A stretch of DNA of 42,948 nucleotides from SXXH01 sp041165735 (GTDB lineage: Bacteria > Planctomycetota > UBA1135 > GCA-002686595). Under the pieces are notes generated by a model. It ran no database searches and was not told the origin of the DNA. It saw only the letters and a list, made by a program, of their open reading frames with translations. Where the stretch lies: the NCBI GenBank assembly GCA_046341775.1, contig JBKDQQ010000198.1, positions 1 to 42,948 on the forward strand, written 5' to 3'. The position numbers and the translations under genes were made by a program. Shown here piece after piece: positions 7,838 through 17,409 of this stretch. The first letter of the stretch is position 1; each line of letters starts with the position of its first letter.

Positions 7838-9075
7838 GCCCACACCCCCGAGATCGGCTCGTGGCGCGCGCCGAGCACGCGCTCGTTCGGCACGCCGAAC
7901 CAGCCATCGAGCACGCTGGCGTACACGCGGCGGAAGTCGGTGGTGTGCTTGAGGTCGCCGTCGACGAGGTCCGCGAGCGACGGGTGCTTGCCGTGCAAGC
8001 CGCCCTTGACGGGAGAGCCCAGCAGGAACATCGGTCCGGCGGTGCCGTGGTCGGTGCCCATGGAGGCGTTGTCGGGCACGCGACGGCCGAACTCGCTGAA
8101 GACGAGGATGGCGATGTTGTCGCCCGAAGGCGTGCCGCGCACGTCGGCGAGGAACGCGCCGAGCGCGCCGTCGAGCTCCTGCATGAGCTTGTCGTGGCGG
8201 TAGACCTGGTTGGCGTGCGTGTCGTAGCCGTGGTGCGTCACCGACATGACCGTCACGCCGAGGCGCGACTGCAGCAAGGCCGCCGCGGTCTGCATGTCCT
8301 GGCCCAGGTCGTGCTTGGGGTACTCGACGCGCGGCTTGTATTCCGCGGCCGCGCGGCGGATCGCGGAGGAGCTCGCTTGCGCGTTGCGCACGACGCTGCG
8401 GATCTGCTCGAGCGGATGGCCCGCCTCGGGGCGGCGCATGCCGCCTTCGCGCGCGATGTCGTCGCCGCCAGCGGCCCAGCGGTAGGGCGGCGGCTGGTCG
8501 AGGCACACCACGGCGTGCGAGCCGCTCTTCAACGAGTAGGGCAGCGACTGGCCGACATGCACCATGTGCGGCACTTCCTTGTCCTGCGGGTGCATCTCCG
8601 CCATCAGGCGGCCGATCCAGCCGTCGCCCGAGGCGCGCCCGGTGTGGCGCGCGGTGTGCCAGATGTCCTGCGAGGTGAAGTGGCTGTGGTTGGGGTCGTC
8701 GTACCCGCAACCCTCCACGATGGCGAGCTTGCCCTCGTTCCATTGGGCCTGCATGTTCGCCAGCGCGAAGTGGAAGCCGCGGTAGTCGTCGATCTTCTTG
8801 ACGGTGTCCGCCTTGTGGCCCGTGCGGGCGCGCGCGCCGTGGTACAAGTCGTCGGCCCAGGGCACGATGCAAGAGAGGCCGTCGTTGCCGCCCGACAGCT
8901 CGAGCAGCAGCAGCGCCTTGGGCGGCGCGTCCTTGGCCTGCTCGACCGCCTCGCGCGTCGCCCGCGCCAGGCCGGAGCGGCCGAGGAGCCACATGCCGCC
9001 GAAGATGGTGGCGCCGCCGACGAGCAAGCCGCGGCGGTCGGGGCGTCGATTCGAAGCCTGGTGCGGATGGTCCAT
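7834..9075 (-). CDS. DUF1501 protein, probably Tat-exported
   Basis: 413 residues. The N-terminus has a twin-arginine segment (DRRGLLVGG, Arg14-Arg15) before a hydrophobic stretch, typical of Tat export in this family. LELSGGNDGL (about 59-68), FSEFGRR and TDHGTAGPMF are the conserved DUF1501 blocks, whose fold resembles sulfatase/alkaline phosphatase enzymes. AAGGAAG lies 11-12 nt upstream of the ATG at 9075. DUF1501 genes are usually paired with DUF1800 genes, as here (29-bp gap). In other bacteria the pair is linked to secreted or surface macromolecule processing, but the reaction is not established. It overlaps the MORN gene by 4 bp. Confidence 0.93.
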   Translation of the reverse strand: MDHPHQASNRRPDRRGLLVGGATIFGGMWLLGRSGLARATREAVEQAKDAPPKALLLLELSGGNDGLSCIVPWADDLYHGARARTGHKADTVKKIDDYRGFHFALANMQAQWNEGKLAIVEGCGYDDPNHSHFTSQDIWHTARHTGRASGDGWIGRLMAEMHPQDKEVPHMVHVGQSLPYSLKSGSHAVVCLDQPPPYRWAAGGDDIAREGGMRRPEAGHPLEQIRSVVRNAQASSSAIRRAAAEYKPRVEYPKHDLGQDMQTAAALLQSRLGVTVMSVTHHGYDTHANQVYRHDKLMQELDGALGAFLADVRGTPSGDNIAILVFSEFGRRVPDNASMGTDHGTAGPMFLLGSPVKGGLHGKHPSLADLVDGDLKHTTDFRRVYASVLDGWFGVPNERVLGARHEPISGVWA

Positions 9076-9104
9076 GGCGTGGTCTTCCTTCGAGGCGCGT
9101 TGCT

Positions 9105-10781
9105 TCAGTTGAGCTGGGATTCGGGCAGGCTGAGCACGAAGTGCGCGGCGCGGCGCAGGACCGCCTCGGCCTGCGGGTGGTCGAGGAGCGCGGTCTCCAT
9201 CTCGATGCCCGCTTCGCGGCGCTCGCGCGCCAGGAACGCGGCGATGGAGTCGCGCACGCCCGAGTCGAGCGGGACCTCGACGGCCAGCAGCTCGACGGAG
9301 AGCCACGCGGCGAGGCGCGCGTCCCCGACGGCCAGCGCGGCCTTGGCGCGCGGGACGAGCGACAACCCGGGCTTCCAGCCCGCGTCCTGGATGTAGGCCA
9401 GTTGGTTGAGGCCGTTGCTGCGGCTCTTCTTCGCGGCCGCCATCATCGGCTCGTCGCCCATCGAGCGTTCGTCGAACTCGGCGTCGCGGATCAGGTCCTG
9501 CACGGACACGAGCCCGAGCATGATCCCCGCCATGTTCGAGCGGTACATCATCGTGGCCGTCGTGATCCACGCCATGTCGGGCTCCCAACCCTTGACGCTC
9601 GGCGGCCAGAACAGGCGCTGGCCGAGCACGTCGCCCATGTTGAGCACCATCTGGCCCGGCGCGGACAGGTCGAGGCGGCGCGCGTTGCCCACCAGCCATT
9701 CGATCGGCGGGGCCACGCGGCGTCCGACCACCTCTTCGCGGTAGAAGGCCGGATCGGCGAACAAGCGCCGGAGGAACTTGTCGATGCGCAGCTCGTTCGC
9801 GCGCAGGAAGGCGGCGTACTCCGCGACGCGCGCCTCCGGGGCGGGCGCGCCTTCGAAGTGGTGCAGGAGCTTCGCCGACATGAAGCGCGCGCAGGCCTCC
9901 TGCTCGAGCGCGAGGTCGACCACCATGTCGCCGTCGAGCGCGCCCGCGCGGCCCAGCACCTGCTTGGCGCCGTAGTCGTGCACGATGCGGTCGAACAGGA
10001 AGCGTCCCTCCTTGTCGGTCCAGCCAGTGAAGGCCCGCGCCGCCTGCTTGATGTCGTCCTCGGTGTAGTTGCCGTCGCCCAGCGAGAAGAGCTCGAACAG
10101 CTCGCGCGCCCAGTTCTCGTTGGGGTGCTCCTTCACGTTCTCGTCGTTGTTCAGGTACGCCAGCATCGCCGGCGTGCGTCCGATCCCGCGCAGCAGCGTC
10201 GCGAAGTCCCCCAGCGCGTTCTCGCGCAGGAAGGTCAGCTGCTCGATCATCTCGTGCGCGTCGCCGACCTCCTTGACGGAGCTGACGAAGTGGCCGTGCC
10301 AGAAGATCGTCATGCGTTCGCGCAGCGGGTCCTCCGACTTGCGCATGCGCTCGATCCACCAGTCGCCCCACATGTTCAGCGGGGAGATGAGGTCGGGCTG
10401 CAGGCGCGACAAGCCCTCGCGACGCCCTTCGACGTTGCGCAGGCGCGTCTCGGGCCGCTCGAGGTCGAGCGGCAGGTCGCGCCGGCCGAGGATCTCGGGC
10501 CGCGGCACCTTGGCGTCCGCGGGGAAGAGGGCCTCGATGGTGGCCTGCATGCCGCGCGCCACCGCGGCGTGCGCTTCGTCGCTCGTGGCGCCGAAGGCCG
10601 CGCGGTTGAGCAGGTGCTCGGCGTTGCGCAGGTTCCACTCGACGCGCGGCGCCTCGGCGGTCGCGGCGGCGGGCGCGGCGACGACGACGGGCTCGGAAGT
10701 CGCCGACGCCGCCGCGGTGGCGGCCGTCAACGCGAGGCAGGCGGAGGCACGCCACGAAAAGGACATGGAGCGGATGTGCAT
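9105..10781 (-). CDS. DUF1800 protein, exported
   Basis: 558 residues with a signal-like N-terminus ending in an Ala-rich linker. HLLNRAAFGAT near residue 60, ERMTIFWHGHF, NENWARELFELFSLG and the following ARAFTGW are the family's conserved blocks. It is mainly helical and predicted periplasmic or surface-located. It is the first gene of the minus-strand cluster DUF1800-DUF1501-MORN, and spacing suggests a single transcript. The ATG at 10781 is preferred; Met at 10766 is an alternative. It is divergent from the methyltransferase gene (147 bp between starts). The family is common in Planctomycetota, but its biochemical function is not settled. Confidence 0.93.
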   Translation of the reverse strand: MHIRSMSFSWRASACLALTAATAAASATSEPVVVAAPAAATAEAPRVEWNLRNAEHLLNRAAFGATSDEAHAAVARGMQATIEALFPADAKVPRPEILGRRDLPLDLERPETRLRNVEGRREGLSRLQPDLISPLNMWGDWWIERMRKSEDPLRERMTIFWHGHFVSSVKEVGDAHEMIEQLTFLRENALGDFATLLRGIGRTPAMLAYLNNDENVKEHPNENWARELFELFSLGDGNYTEDDIKQAARAFTGWTDKEGRFLFDRIVHDYGAKQVLGRAGALDGDMVVDLALEQEACARFMSAKLLHHFEGAPAPEARVAEYAAFLRANELRIDKFLRRLFADPAFYREEVVGRRVAPPIEWLVGNARRLDLSAPGQMVLNMGDVLGQRLFWPPSVKGWEPDMAWITTATMMYRSNMAGIMLGLVSVQDLIRDAEFDERSMGDEPMMAAAKKSRSNGLNQLAYIQDAGWKPGLSLVPRAKAALAVGDARLAAWLSVELLAVEVPLDSGVRDSIAAFLARERREAGIEMETALLDHPQAEAVLRRAAHFVLSLPESQLN

Positions 10782-10890
10782 GGTCGCGTGGTCGCCGGGC
10801 GCGCGGCAGGAAGGCGCGCAGGGCGACCTAGAGTGTCGACCGATCGGCTCGATTCTGTCAAGGCGAGCCGGCGGACCCGAAGCTCCTGTT

Positions 10891-10909
10891 GCGGCGCCGC
10901 TTGCGCCGC
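10891..10909. other. hairpin in the divergent intergenic region
   Basis: GCGGCGC and GCGCCGC form a perfect 7-bp stem with a CGCTT loop, ending 19 nt before the methyltransferase start. It could be a leader structure or an operator. Confidence 0.45.
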
Positions 10910-10928
10910 GTGAAGATTCTTCCCACGG

Positions 10929-11756
10929 ATGCCCAAGACGACCCTCGTCGATTGGTACGACACGCCTCGCTGGTACGACCTCGTGTTCGAGCCGGGCACC
11001 CGTCGGGAAGGCTCGTTCCTGCTCGCCATGTCGCGCCGCCACGGCCGCGGCGAAGCGCGCCGCGTGCTCGAGCCTGCCTGCGGCTCCGGGCGGCTGGTGG
11101 TCGACCTCGCGCGCCGCGGGCTCGAGGTCGAGGGCTTCGACCTCAACGAGCGCATGCTCGACGCCGCGCGCGCCAAGTTGGCGCGACGCGGCTTGCGCGC
11201 CGACCTGCGCGCCGGCGACATGGCGCGCGTCCCCTCCGGACCGGCGGTCGACCTCGCGCATTGCCTCGTGTCCACCTTCAAGTACCTGCTCGACGAACGC
11301 TCCGCCCGTGCGCACCTCGCGGGCGTGGCGCGGCGGCTCGCGCCCGGCGGCGTGTACGTGCTCGGCCTGCATCTGACGGACTACCGCCGCCGGGGCTCGC
11401 AGGTGGAACGTTGGGTGGTCGAGCGCGGCGGCGCGCGCGTCGTGTGCGTCACCCGCACGATGCAGGCCGACCGGCGCACGCGCCTGGAGGCGGTGCGCAC
11501 GCGACTCAAGGTGGCCTCGCGCGGACGCGAGCACGCGCAGGAGACCAACTGGTCCTTCCGCACCTACAGCGTGCGCGAAGTGCTGGACTTGGTGCGCTCG
11601 CGGCCCGAACTGGAACTGGTGGCGACCTACGACTTCCATCACGACGCGACGACGCCCCGGCCCATCGACGATGGACGCGACGACGTCGTGCTGGTGCTCA
11701 GGAAGCGCGGGCGCGGCGGACGCGCGGCCGGCGCCGGGACGCGGCGCCCCGCCTAG
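10929..11756 (+). CDS. class I SAM-dependent methyltransferase
   Basis: 275 residues. LEPACGSGRL (about 47-56) is the glycine-rich SAM-binding motif I, and the acidic residue of motif II follows in VEGFDLNERML. RRLAPGGVYVLGLH is the usual post-motif III region. The second half (WSFRTYSVREVLDLV, VATYDFHH) is the small-molecule methyltransferase type rather than an rRNA enzyme. The C-terminal 15 residues are Arg/Gly-rich and probably disordered. It ends 1 bp before the convergent small coiled-coil gene. Its neighbours give no clue to the substrate. Confidence 0.85.
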   Translation: MPKTTLVDWYDTPRWYDLVFEPGTRREGSFLLAMSRRHGRGEARRVLEPACGSGRLVVDLARRGLEVEGFDLNERMLDAARAKLARRGLRADLRAGDMARVPSGPAVDLAHCLVSTFKYLLDERSARAHLAGVARRLAPGGVYVLGLHLTDYRRRGSQVERWVVERGGARVVCVTRTMQADRRTRLEAVRTRLKVASRGREHAQETNWSFRTYSVREVLDLVRSRPELELVATYDFHHDATTPRPIDDGRDDVVLVLRKRGRGGRAAGAGTRRPA

Positions 11757-11757
11757 T

Positions 11758-12138
11758 TCACGCGCGCAGGTCGACGCCGCCCGAGGCGTCGAGGACGCCG
11801 CCGGAGAGGATGTGCGCCACGCCCGAGGCGAAGTGCGCCTGCAAGGCCGAGAGCGCCTGCTTGACGGCTTCGGGCTTCCTGCCCTCGCCGCCGAAGGCCT
11901 GCTCGAGCCGCGCGTGCAGCGACTGCAGCTCCTCCTTGGCCTGGAGCAGCGCCTGTTGCTGGCGCGGACTGAGGTCCTTGTCCCCGGCGAGGGCCTCGAG
12001 GCGCGCCTCGGACCGCGCGGCGATCGCGTCGAGCCGGGAAGCCGGGGCCTCCTCGGATTGGGCCGGGCGCGCGGTCGACGCCGGACGCTGCAACGAGGCG
12101 GAGGTGGAAGCGTGGAGGGCGTTGTGGCGGATCTGCAT
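11758..12138 (-). CDS. small coiled-coil protein of unknown function
   Basis: 126 residues from the ATG at 12138. The first ~45 residues are Ala/Ser/Pro-rich and probably disordered. Residues about 46-105 form a helical, probably coiled-coil region (ALLQAKEELQSLHARLEQAF), and the C-terminus ends in SGGVLDASGGVDLRA. There is no signal peptide or membrane segment, and I do not recognise a family. It is divergent from the ABC-F gene; the 183 bp between them contain the AT-richest stretch nearby (about 12195-12232), likely carrying promoters. Confidence 0.6.
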   Translation of the reverse strand: MQIRHNALHASTSASLQRPASTARPAQSEEAPASRLDAIAARSEARLEALAGDKDLSPRQQQALLQAKEELQSLHARLEQAFGGEGRKPEAVKQALSALQAHFASGVAHILSGGVLDASGGVDLRA

Positions 12139-12306
12139 GCTCGGGCCTGTCGACGAACGGCTGGGGAAGTTGAGCGACGATGCAGTCCGTACACCACAAG
12201 TAGCTAAATCATAGGTATTTACGTCAAATTCCCGCCGGCGCATCCTCGGAAAGAAGTTCCGCACCTTGCGCGCGGCTGGGGCGCTCCGGAGGCGACAGCC
12301 CGCGGG

Positions 12307-12312
12307 TATCCT
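12307..12312 (+). promoter_or_regulatory. -10-like TATCCT close to the ABC-F start
   Basis: TATCCT lies 9 nt before the ATG at 12322, so the transcript would begin at or within a few bases of the start codon. The same TATCCTC sequence precedes lepA and lepB. Confidence 0.5.
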
Positions 12313-12321
12313 CTTCGCCCC

Positions 12322-14262
12322 ATGTCCTTGGCCATCTTCGACGGCGTGAAGAAGCACTTTGGCGCGCACGAGGTGCTCGCCGGCGCCAGCTTCCGCATCG
12401 ACCCGGGGCAGAAGCTCGGCCTGGTCGGCCGCAACGGCGGCGGCAAGACGACCATCCTGCGCCTGCTCGTCGGCGAGGAGCAGCCCGACTGGGGCAGCGT
12501 GACCCTGAGGAAGGGCGTGCGCGTGCGCCACGTGGAGCAGCGCCCCAAGGTCGCAGGCGCGACCTCGGTGCGCGAGTTCGTCGAGTCCGGACTGGTCGAG
12601 CTGCGCACAGCGCTGCGCGAGTACGAGAAGAGCGGCGAGCGCCTTGGCGAGCTGGACGGCGAGGCGCTGGAGCGCGAACTGGAGCGCCACGACGCGCTGC
12701 TGCACGAGATCGAGTCGCTGGGCGGCTTCGATGGCGAGCGCCGCGTCGAGGAGGTGCTGTCGGGCATCGGCTTGCACGAGGGCTTCTGGGAGCGCGACGT
12801 GAACACGCTTTCGGGAGGCGAGCGCAGCCGCGCCTGCCTCGCCAAGGCGCTCGTGGCGGGCTCGGAGCTGCTGCTGCTCGACGAACCGACCAACCACCTC
12901 GACCTCGCCGGCATCGAGTGGCTCGAGGAGTGGATCAAGCTGCAGCAGGGCGCCGTGCTGATCGTCAGCCACGACCGGCGACTGCTCAACAACGCGGTCG
13001 ATTCGATCCTGGAGCTCGAGCGCGGCGCGTTGTCGCGCTACCCGGGCAACTACGACCAGTACCTGCGCATCAAGGAGGAGCGCTACGCCGCCGACCTGCG
13101 CGCGTGGGAGAACCAGCAGGACTTCATCCGCAAGGAGGACGCCTTCGTGCGCCAGCACATGGGCTCGCACCGCGTGACGGAGGCCAAGGGGCGCCAGAAG
13201 AAGCTCGAGGCGCTGGTGCGCCTTTCGAAGCCCTTCCACGACGTGCGGCGCCCCGTGATCCGACCGCCGGCCGCGGAGCGCGGCGGCGAGACGGTGCTCG
13301 AGGCGCGAGACCTCTCCGGCGGCTACGGCGGCGCGGCCACCTTCGAGGACGCCAACTTCCGCGTCGCGCGCTCGGAGCGCATCGGCATCGTCGGCCGCAA
13401 CGGCGCGGGCAAGACGACGCTGATGAAGATCCTCGCCGGCCGCATGGCGGCGCTGTCGGGCGAGGTCGCGCTGGGCCACAAGGCGCAGGTCGGCTACTAC
13501 GACCAGGACACGAGCGCGTTGCGCGAGGACGGCACGCCGTACTACGAGATGCGCCGCTCCTTCCCCCAGCTCGAGGACCAGGAGATCCGCGACCACCTCG
13601 CGCGGTTCCTCTTCCGAGGCGTCGAGCTCGACTCGCCCATCTCGGGCCTGTCGGGCGGCGAACGCGCGCGCCTGTGCCTCGCCAAGCTCGTGCTCGGACG
13701 CCCGAGCTGGCTGGCGATGGACGAACCGACCAACCACCTCGACCTCGCCGCGCGCACCGCGCTCGAGGAGATGCTCTCGGCCTTCGAGGGTTCCCTGGTG
13801 GTCGTCAGCCACGACCGCGAGTTCCTCGACGGCTTGTGCAACGTGATCCTCGAGGTCGACGGCGGGCGCGTCGTGCGCCACGAGGGCAACTACACCGAGT
13901 GGCGCGCGAAGAAGCTGGCGCGGCTGGAGGCCGAGCGCGGCGCGGCGCGCGCCAAGGCGGCCGTCAAGCCGCAGGCCAAGCCGGCGCCCAGGCCCGCGCC
14001 CGTCGTCGATGCGGCGCCGGTCGCGGCGAAGCCGAAGGACGACGCGCGCCAGCAGGGCGGCAAGCAGGTGCGCAACCCGCTGGCCTTCGCCAAGCTCGAG
14101 GCGCGCATCATGGAGCTCGAGCAGCTCTTGTCGGCGGTGAAGGCCGAGCTGGAAGGGCCCGAGGCGTGGCGCGAACCCGCCAAGCTGAAGGAGACGCAGA
14201 CGCGCGCCGCCGAGCTCGAGCAGGAGCTCTCCGACTTGAACGACAAGTGGGCCAACTGGTGA
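12322..14262 (+). CDS. ABC-F family ATPase (Uup/EttA-like)
   Basis: 646 residues with two ATP-binding cassettes and no membrane domain, the ABC-F layout. Walker A motifs are GRNGGGKT (36-43) and GRNGAGKT (358-365), signature motifs are LSGGE (163-167) and a second LSGGE later, and both Walker B sites read DEPTNHLD (the first at about 187). The inter-domain linker (such as RKEDAFVRQHMGSHRVTEAKG) is the P-site tRNA interaction motif region. The C-terminal ~90 residues are an Ala/Pro/Lys linker and a coiled coil (Uup-like). Proteins of this type act on the ribosome in translation or resistance. The strong C-terminal coiled coil favours Uup over EttA. argS follows after 40 bp. Confidence 0.93.
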   Translation: MSLAIFDGVKKHFGAHEVLAGASFRIDPGQKLGLVGRNGGGKTTILRLLVGEEQPDWGSVTLRKGVRVRHVEQRPKVAGATSVREFVESGLVELRTALREYEKSGERLGELDGEALERELERHDALLHEIESLGGFDGERRVEEVLSGIGLHEGFWERDVNTLSGGERSRACLAKALVAGSELLLLDEPTNHLDLAGIEWLEEWIKLQQGAVLIVSHDRRLLNNAVDSILELERGALSRYPGNYDQYLRIKEERYAADLRAWENQQDFIRKEDAFVRQHMGSHRVTEAKGRQKKLEALVRLSKPFHDVRRPVIRPPAAERGGETVLEARDLSGGYGGAATFEDANFRVARSERIGIVGRNGAGKTTLMKILAGRMAALSGEVALGHKAQVGYYDQDTSALREDGTPYYEMRRSFPQLEDQEIRDHLARFLFRGVELDSPISGLSGGERARLCLAKLVLGRPSWLAMDEPTNHLDLAARTALEEMLSAFEGSLVVVSHDREFLDGLCNVILEVDGGRVVRHEGNYTEWRAKKLARLEAERGAARAKAAVKPQAKPAPRPAPVVDAAPVAAKPKDDARQQGGKQVRNPLAFAKLEARIMELEQLLSAVKAELEGPEAWREPAKLKETQTRAAELEQELSDLNDKWANW

Positions 14263-14302
14263 GCGCGCCGCGCCGCCGGCGGTCCACGCGCAGGCACGAT
14301 CC

Positions 14303-16015
14303 ATGCAGACCTTCCACGACCTGATCCGCCGCGCCGCCGCCGAGGCCGCCGGCCTCGACCCGGCCGAGATCCGCCTCGAGGAGCCGCGCGATCCGTCCCT
14401 CGGCGACGTGGCCCTGCCGTGCTTCCTCGTGGGCAAGGCTCGCAAGCAGGCCCCGCCCGCCGCCGCGGCCGAGCTGGCGGCGGCCTTGTCAGGCAAACTT
14501 GACAGGATCGAGGCGCGCGCGGCCGGACCGTACGTCAACTTCACCATCGAACGCGGCCTGCTGGCCGCGACGGTGCTGGCCGAAGTCGAGGCCAAGGGCG
14601 CGGACTACGGGTCGTCCTCCGTCGGCGCGGGACGCGTGGTCGTGGTCGACTACAGCTCCCCCAACATCGCCAAGCCGATGCACGTCGGCCACCTGCGCTC
14701 GACCATCATCGGCGCGGCGCTCGTGCGCCTGCACGAGTCGCAGGGCTACAAGGTCGTCGGCATCAACCACATCGGCGACTGGGGCTCCCAGTTCGGCGGG
14801 CTCGTGGTCGCCATCCGCCGCCGCGGCAAGACCATCGACGAGCGCGACCCCGTGCACGGACTGCTCGAGCTGTACCAGTGGAGCAAGGCGCAGGTCGAGG
14901 CCGATCCCGCCTTCGCCGCCGAGGCGCGCGAGGCGTGGCGGGAGCTGGAGTCCGGCCGCGAGGGCGAGGTGCGCGAGCTGTGGCGCTGGGTCACCAGGGC
15001 CTCGCTCGCCGGATTCGAGAAGACCTACGCGCGGCTCGGCATCCGCCACGACCTCGTGCGCGGCGAGTCGTGGTACGAGCCGCTCCTGGCGGAGACCTTC
15101 GCGCGGGTCGAGGCCGCCGGCGTGGTCGAGGAGTCGCAAGGCGCCCTCGTCGTGATGCTCGGCGCCGTCGACAAGGGCCTGAAGGAGACGCCTTGCCTCC
15201 TGCGCCAGTCGGACGGCACGACCCTGTACGCCACGCGCGACCTCGCCGCGCTCTTCTCGCGCCACGCGGAGTTCGACTTCGCGCGCGCCCTGTACGTGGT
15301 CGGCGGCGAGCAGAAGCTGCACTTCCGCCAATTGAAGGGCGTGCTCAAGCGCATGGGCCTCGAATGGGAGGCGAAGGTCGAGCACATCGACTTCGGCCTG
15401 CTCCTCGGGCCGGGACGCGCCAAGCTCGCCAGCCGCAAGGGCGCGGTGCTCGTGCTCGACGACCTGCTCGACGAGGTCGCGGAGGAGGCGCTGCGCGTCG
15501 TCTCGGAGAAGAACCCGTCGCTCGACGAGGCCGCGCGCCGCCAAGTGGCGGAAGCCGTGGGCATCGGCGCGGTGGTGTTCAACGACCTCAAGCGCGAACG
15601 CATCAAGGACGTCGAGTTCGACAAGGCGCAGATCCTGTCGTTCGAGGGCGACACCGGCCCGTACGTCCAGTACGCGCACGCGCGGCTCGCCTCGATCCTG
15701 CGCAAGGCCGAGGAATCCGGCGAGGGCCGGGCCGCGCCCGACATGGGCGCGCTCGCGGACGCGGCCGGCGTCGTGCTGGCCCTGGCCCGCCACGGCACGG
15801 TGCTGCGCACCGCGACCGAACGCTGCGAGCCCTCGCTGCTCGCCCAGCACCTGCTCGCCTTGTGCCGCGAGACGAGCAGTTGGTACGCGCACTCGCGCGT
15901 CCTCGGCCAGGAGCCCGGCGTCACGGCGGCGCGCCTGCGCCTCGTGCGCGCGACCAAGCAGGTCATCGCCTCCGGACTGCGGCAATTGGGCGTGGCCGCA
16001 CCCGAGGCGATGTAG
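14303..16015 (+). CDS. argS: arginyl-tRNA synthetase
   Basis: 570 residues, a normal class Ia ArgRS. The first ~85 residues are the ArgRS-specific N-terminal domain. HVGH (127-130) is the HIGH signature, followed by GINHIGDWGSQFG. KLASRKGAV is the counterpart of KMSKS. The C-terminal helical part (DTGPYVQYAHARLASILRK onward) binds the anticodon. It charges tRNA-Arg in the cytoplasm. It follows the ABC-F ATPase by 40 bp and may share its transcript. Copy 4 of the 18-bp motif lies within the coding sequence at residues 62-67. Confidence 0.97.
   Translation: MQTFHDLIRRAAAEAAGLDPAEIRLEEPRDPSLGDVALPCFLVGKARKQAPPAAAAELAAALSGKLDRIEARAAGPYVNFTIERGLLAATVLAEVEAKGADYGSSSVGAGRVVVVDYSSPNIAKPMHVGHLRSTIIGAALVRLHESQGYKVVGINHIGDWGSQFGGLVVAIRRRGKTIDERDPVHGLLELYQWSKAQVEADPAFAAEAREAWRELESGREGEVRELWRWVTRASLAGFEKTYARLGIRHDLVRGESWYEPLLAETFARVEAAGVVEESQGALVVMLGAVDKGLKETPCLLRQSDGTTLYATRDLAALFSRHAEFDFARALYVVGGEQKLHFRQLKGVLKRMGLEWEAKVEHIDFGLLLGPGRAKLASRKGAVLVLDDLLDEVAEEALRVVSEKNPSLDEAARRQVAEAVGIGAVVFNDLKRERIKDVEFDKAQILSFEGDTGPYVQYAHARLASILRKAEESGEGRAAPDMGALADAAGVVLALARHGTVLRTATERCEPSLLAQHLLALCRETSSWYAHSRVLGQEPGVTAARLRLVRATKQVIASGLRQLGVAAPEAM
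14487..14504 (+). repeat. 18-bp palindromic motif, copy 4 (in argS)
   Basis: TGTCAGGCAAACTTGACA, encoding part of LSGKLDR with codons TCA, AAA and CTT. It is nearly the same as copy 1 and in the same reading frame. Confidence 0.7.
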
Positions 16016-16029
16016 GGATAGGCTTGTGC

Positions 16030-17409
16030 ATGCGGGACGCGCCTCCCGCGGCGCGCATGCGACCAATCCCCGACCAGCGACCCGATCGACGCGCGTTGGT
16101 GGCGGGCTTGGCGGCCGCGTTGGGGCTGCAGGCCCTCTCGCGCGCAAGCGCGCGGCGGAAGTCCGGCGACGGCGAGCGGAAGCAGGCGGCCGCCGGCATC
16201 CACTCGACAGGCGCGGAGCGGCCGCAGTTCGCCGCATTCGACCGCATGATGCTGGCCCTGATGGCCGAGCACGGCGTGCCCGGCGCGAGCCTCGCCGTGG
16301 CGCGCGACGGCAAGCTGCTCCTGGCGCGAGGCTACGGGTGGGCGGACGTCGAGAGGCGGGAGCCGGTGCAGCCCGACTCCATGTTCCGCATCGCCAGCCT
16401 GACCAAGCCGCTGACCGCGGCCTTGGTGCTGCGCCTCGCGGAGCAGGGCGAGTTCGGACTGGATGATCGCATCGTCGAGCGACTGCCGCGCGCCTTGCTG
16501 CCGAAGAAGGGCGCCTTCCTCGATCCACGACTGCCGCGCGCCACGATCCGCCACTGCCTCCAGCACACGGCCGGATGGGACCGCGCCCTCGTCGGCGATC
16601 CCATCGCGAACCCGCGCGGAATCGCCAAGGACCTGCGCGTCGAATCGCCGCCCGCGCCGCGGGACATCGTGCGCTGGCAGCTCGCGCAACCGCTGCAGTT
16701 CGAGCCCGGCGCGCGCCACGCCTACTCGAACGTCGGCTACCTCGTGCTGGGACGGGTCGTCGAGGAGGCCACGGGCAAGTCGTGGGCGCAGGCGCTGGAC
16801 GAACTCGTGCTCTCGCCCTTGCGCATGAGCCGCACGCGGCCGGCGGGCGCGACGCTCGCCAAGCGCGCCAAGGGCGAGGTGCGCTACCACGACGGCGAAG
16901 GGCGCAAGGCGCCGAACCTCTACAAGCCCGGGCAAGGAGCTCCCGTTCCGATGCCGTACGGCGGCGAGCACGTCGAGGGCTTCGAAGCCCATGGCGGCTT
17001 GATCTCGTCGGCCATCGACCTAGTGCGCTTCGCCAGCAGCTTCGACGACCCGCGCGCCTCGCCCATCCTCGGCTTCGAGTCGATCCGCCAGTTGTGCGCG
17101 CCGCCCGCCGGCGAGGTCGGCCACGACGCCGAGGGCAAGCGCCTCGCCGCGTACCACGGACTCGGGATGCTGGTGCGGCCCTTCGACGACGAGGGGCGCG
17201 CGAACCTGTGGCACTCGGGTCTGATCGCGGGCACGGAGGCCTTCCTGGTGCACCTCGGGAACAAGCTCAACTGGTGCGTGCTGTTCAACACGAACGGCAA
17301 CGACAAGGACGGTTGGCTGGCGGGGCTCGTCGATGGCCGACTGCACGAAGCGGCCGCGGCCGTGCAGGACTGGCAGGCCGAGGACCTCCATCCTCGCTAC
17401 ATGGACTGA
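16030..17409 (+). CDS. exported serine beta-lactamase-like hydrolase (class C/esterase fold)
   Basis: 459 residues from the ATG at 16030; the ATG at 16057 gives 450. The N-terminus has a twin-arginine signal (DRRALVAGLAAALG), so Tat export is likely. The catalytic set of the serine beta-lactamase/DD-peptidase fold is present: SLTK (Ser123-Lys126), YSN (232-234) and HSG (395-397). Family members hydrolyse beta-lactams, D-peptides or simple esters; the HSG rather than KTG third motif favours an esterase or D-aminopeptidase over a beta-lactamase. It lies 14 bp after argS and has a weak -10-like TAGGCT 5 nt before its start. Confidence 0.85.
   Translation: MRDAPPAARMRPIPDQRPDRRALVAGLAAALGLQALSRASARRKSGDGERKQAAAGIHSTGAERPQFAAFDRMMLALMAEHGVPGASLAVARDGKLLLARGYGWADVERREPVQPDSMFRIASLTKPLTAALVLRLAEQGEFGLDDRIVERLPRALLPKKGAFLDPRLPRATIRHCLQHTAGWDRALVGDPIANPRGIAKDLRVESPPAPRDIVRWQLAQPLQFEPGARHAYSNVGYLVLGRVVEEATGKSWAQALDELVLSPLRMSRTRPAGATLAKRAKGEVRYHDGEGRKAPNLYKPGQGAPVPMPYGGEHVEGFEAHGGLISSAIDLVRFASSFDDPRASPILGFESIRQLCAPPAGEVGHDAEGKRLAAYHGLGMLVRPFDDEGRANLWHSGLIAGTEAFLVHLGNKLNWCVLFNTNGNDKDGWLAGLVDGRLHEAAAAVQDWQAEDLHPRYMD

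Noticed and set aside
16030..17409. True beta-lactamase resistance gene
   Set aside because: The third motif is HSG rather than KTG and the family is dominated by esterases and D-peptidases; only a generic serine hydrolase can be claimed.
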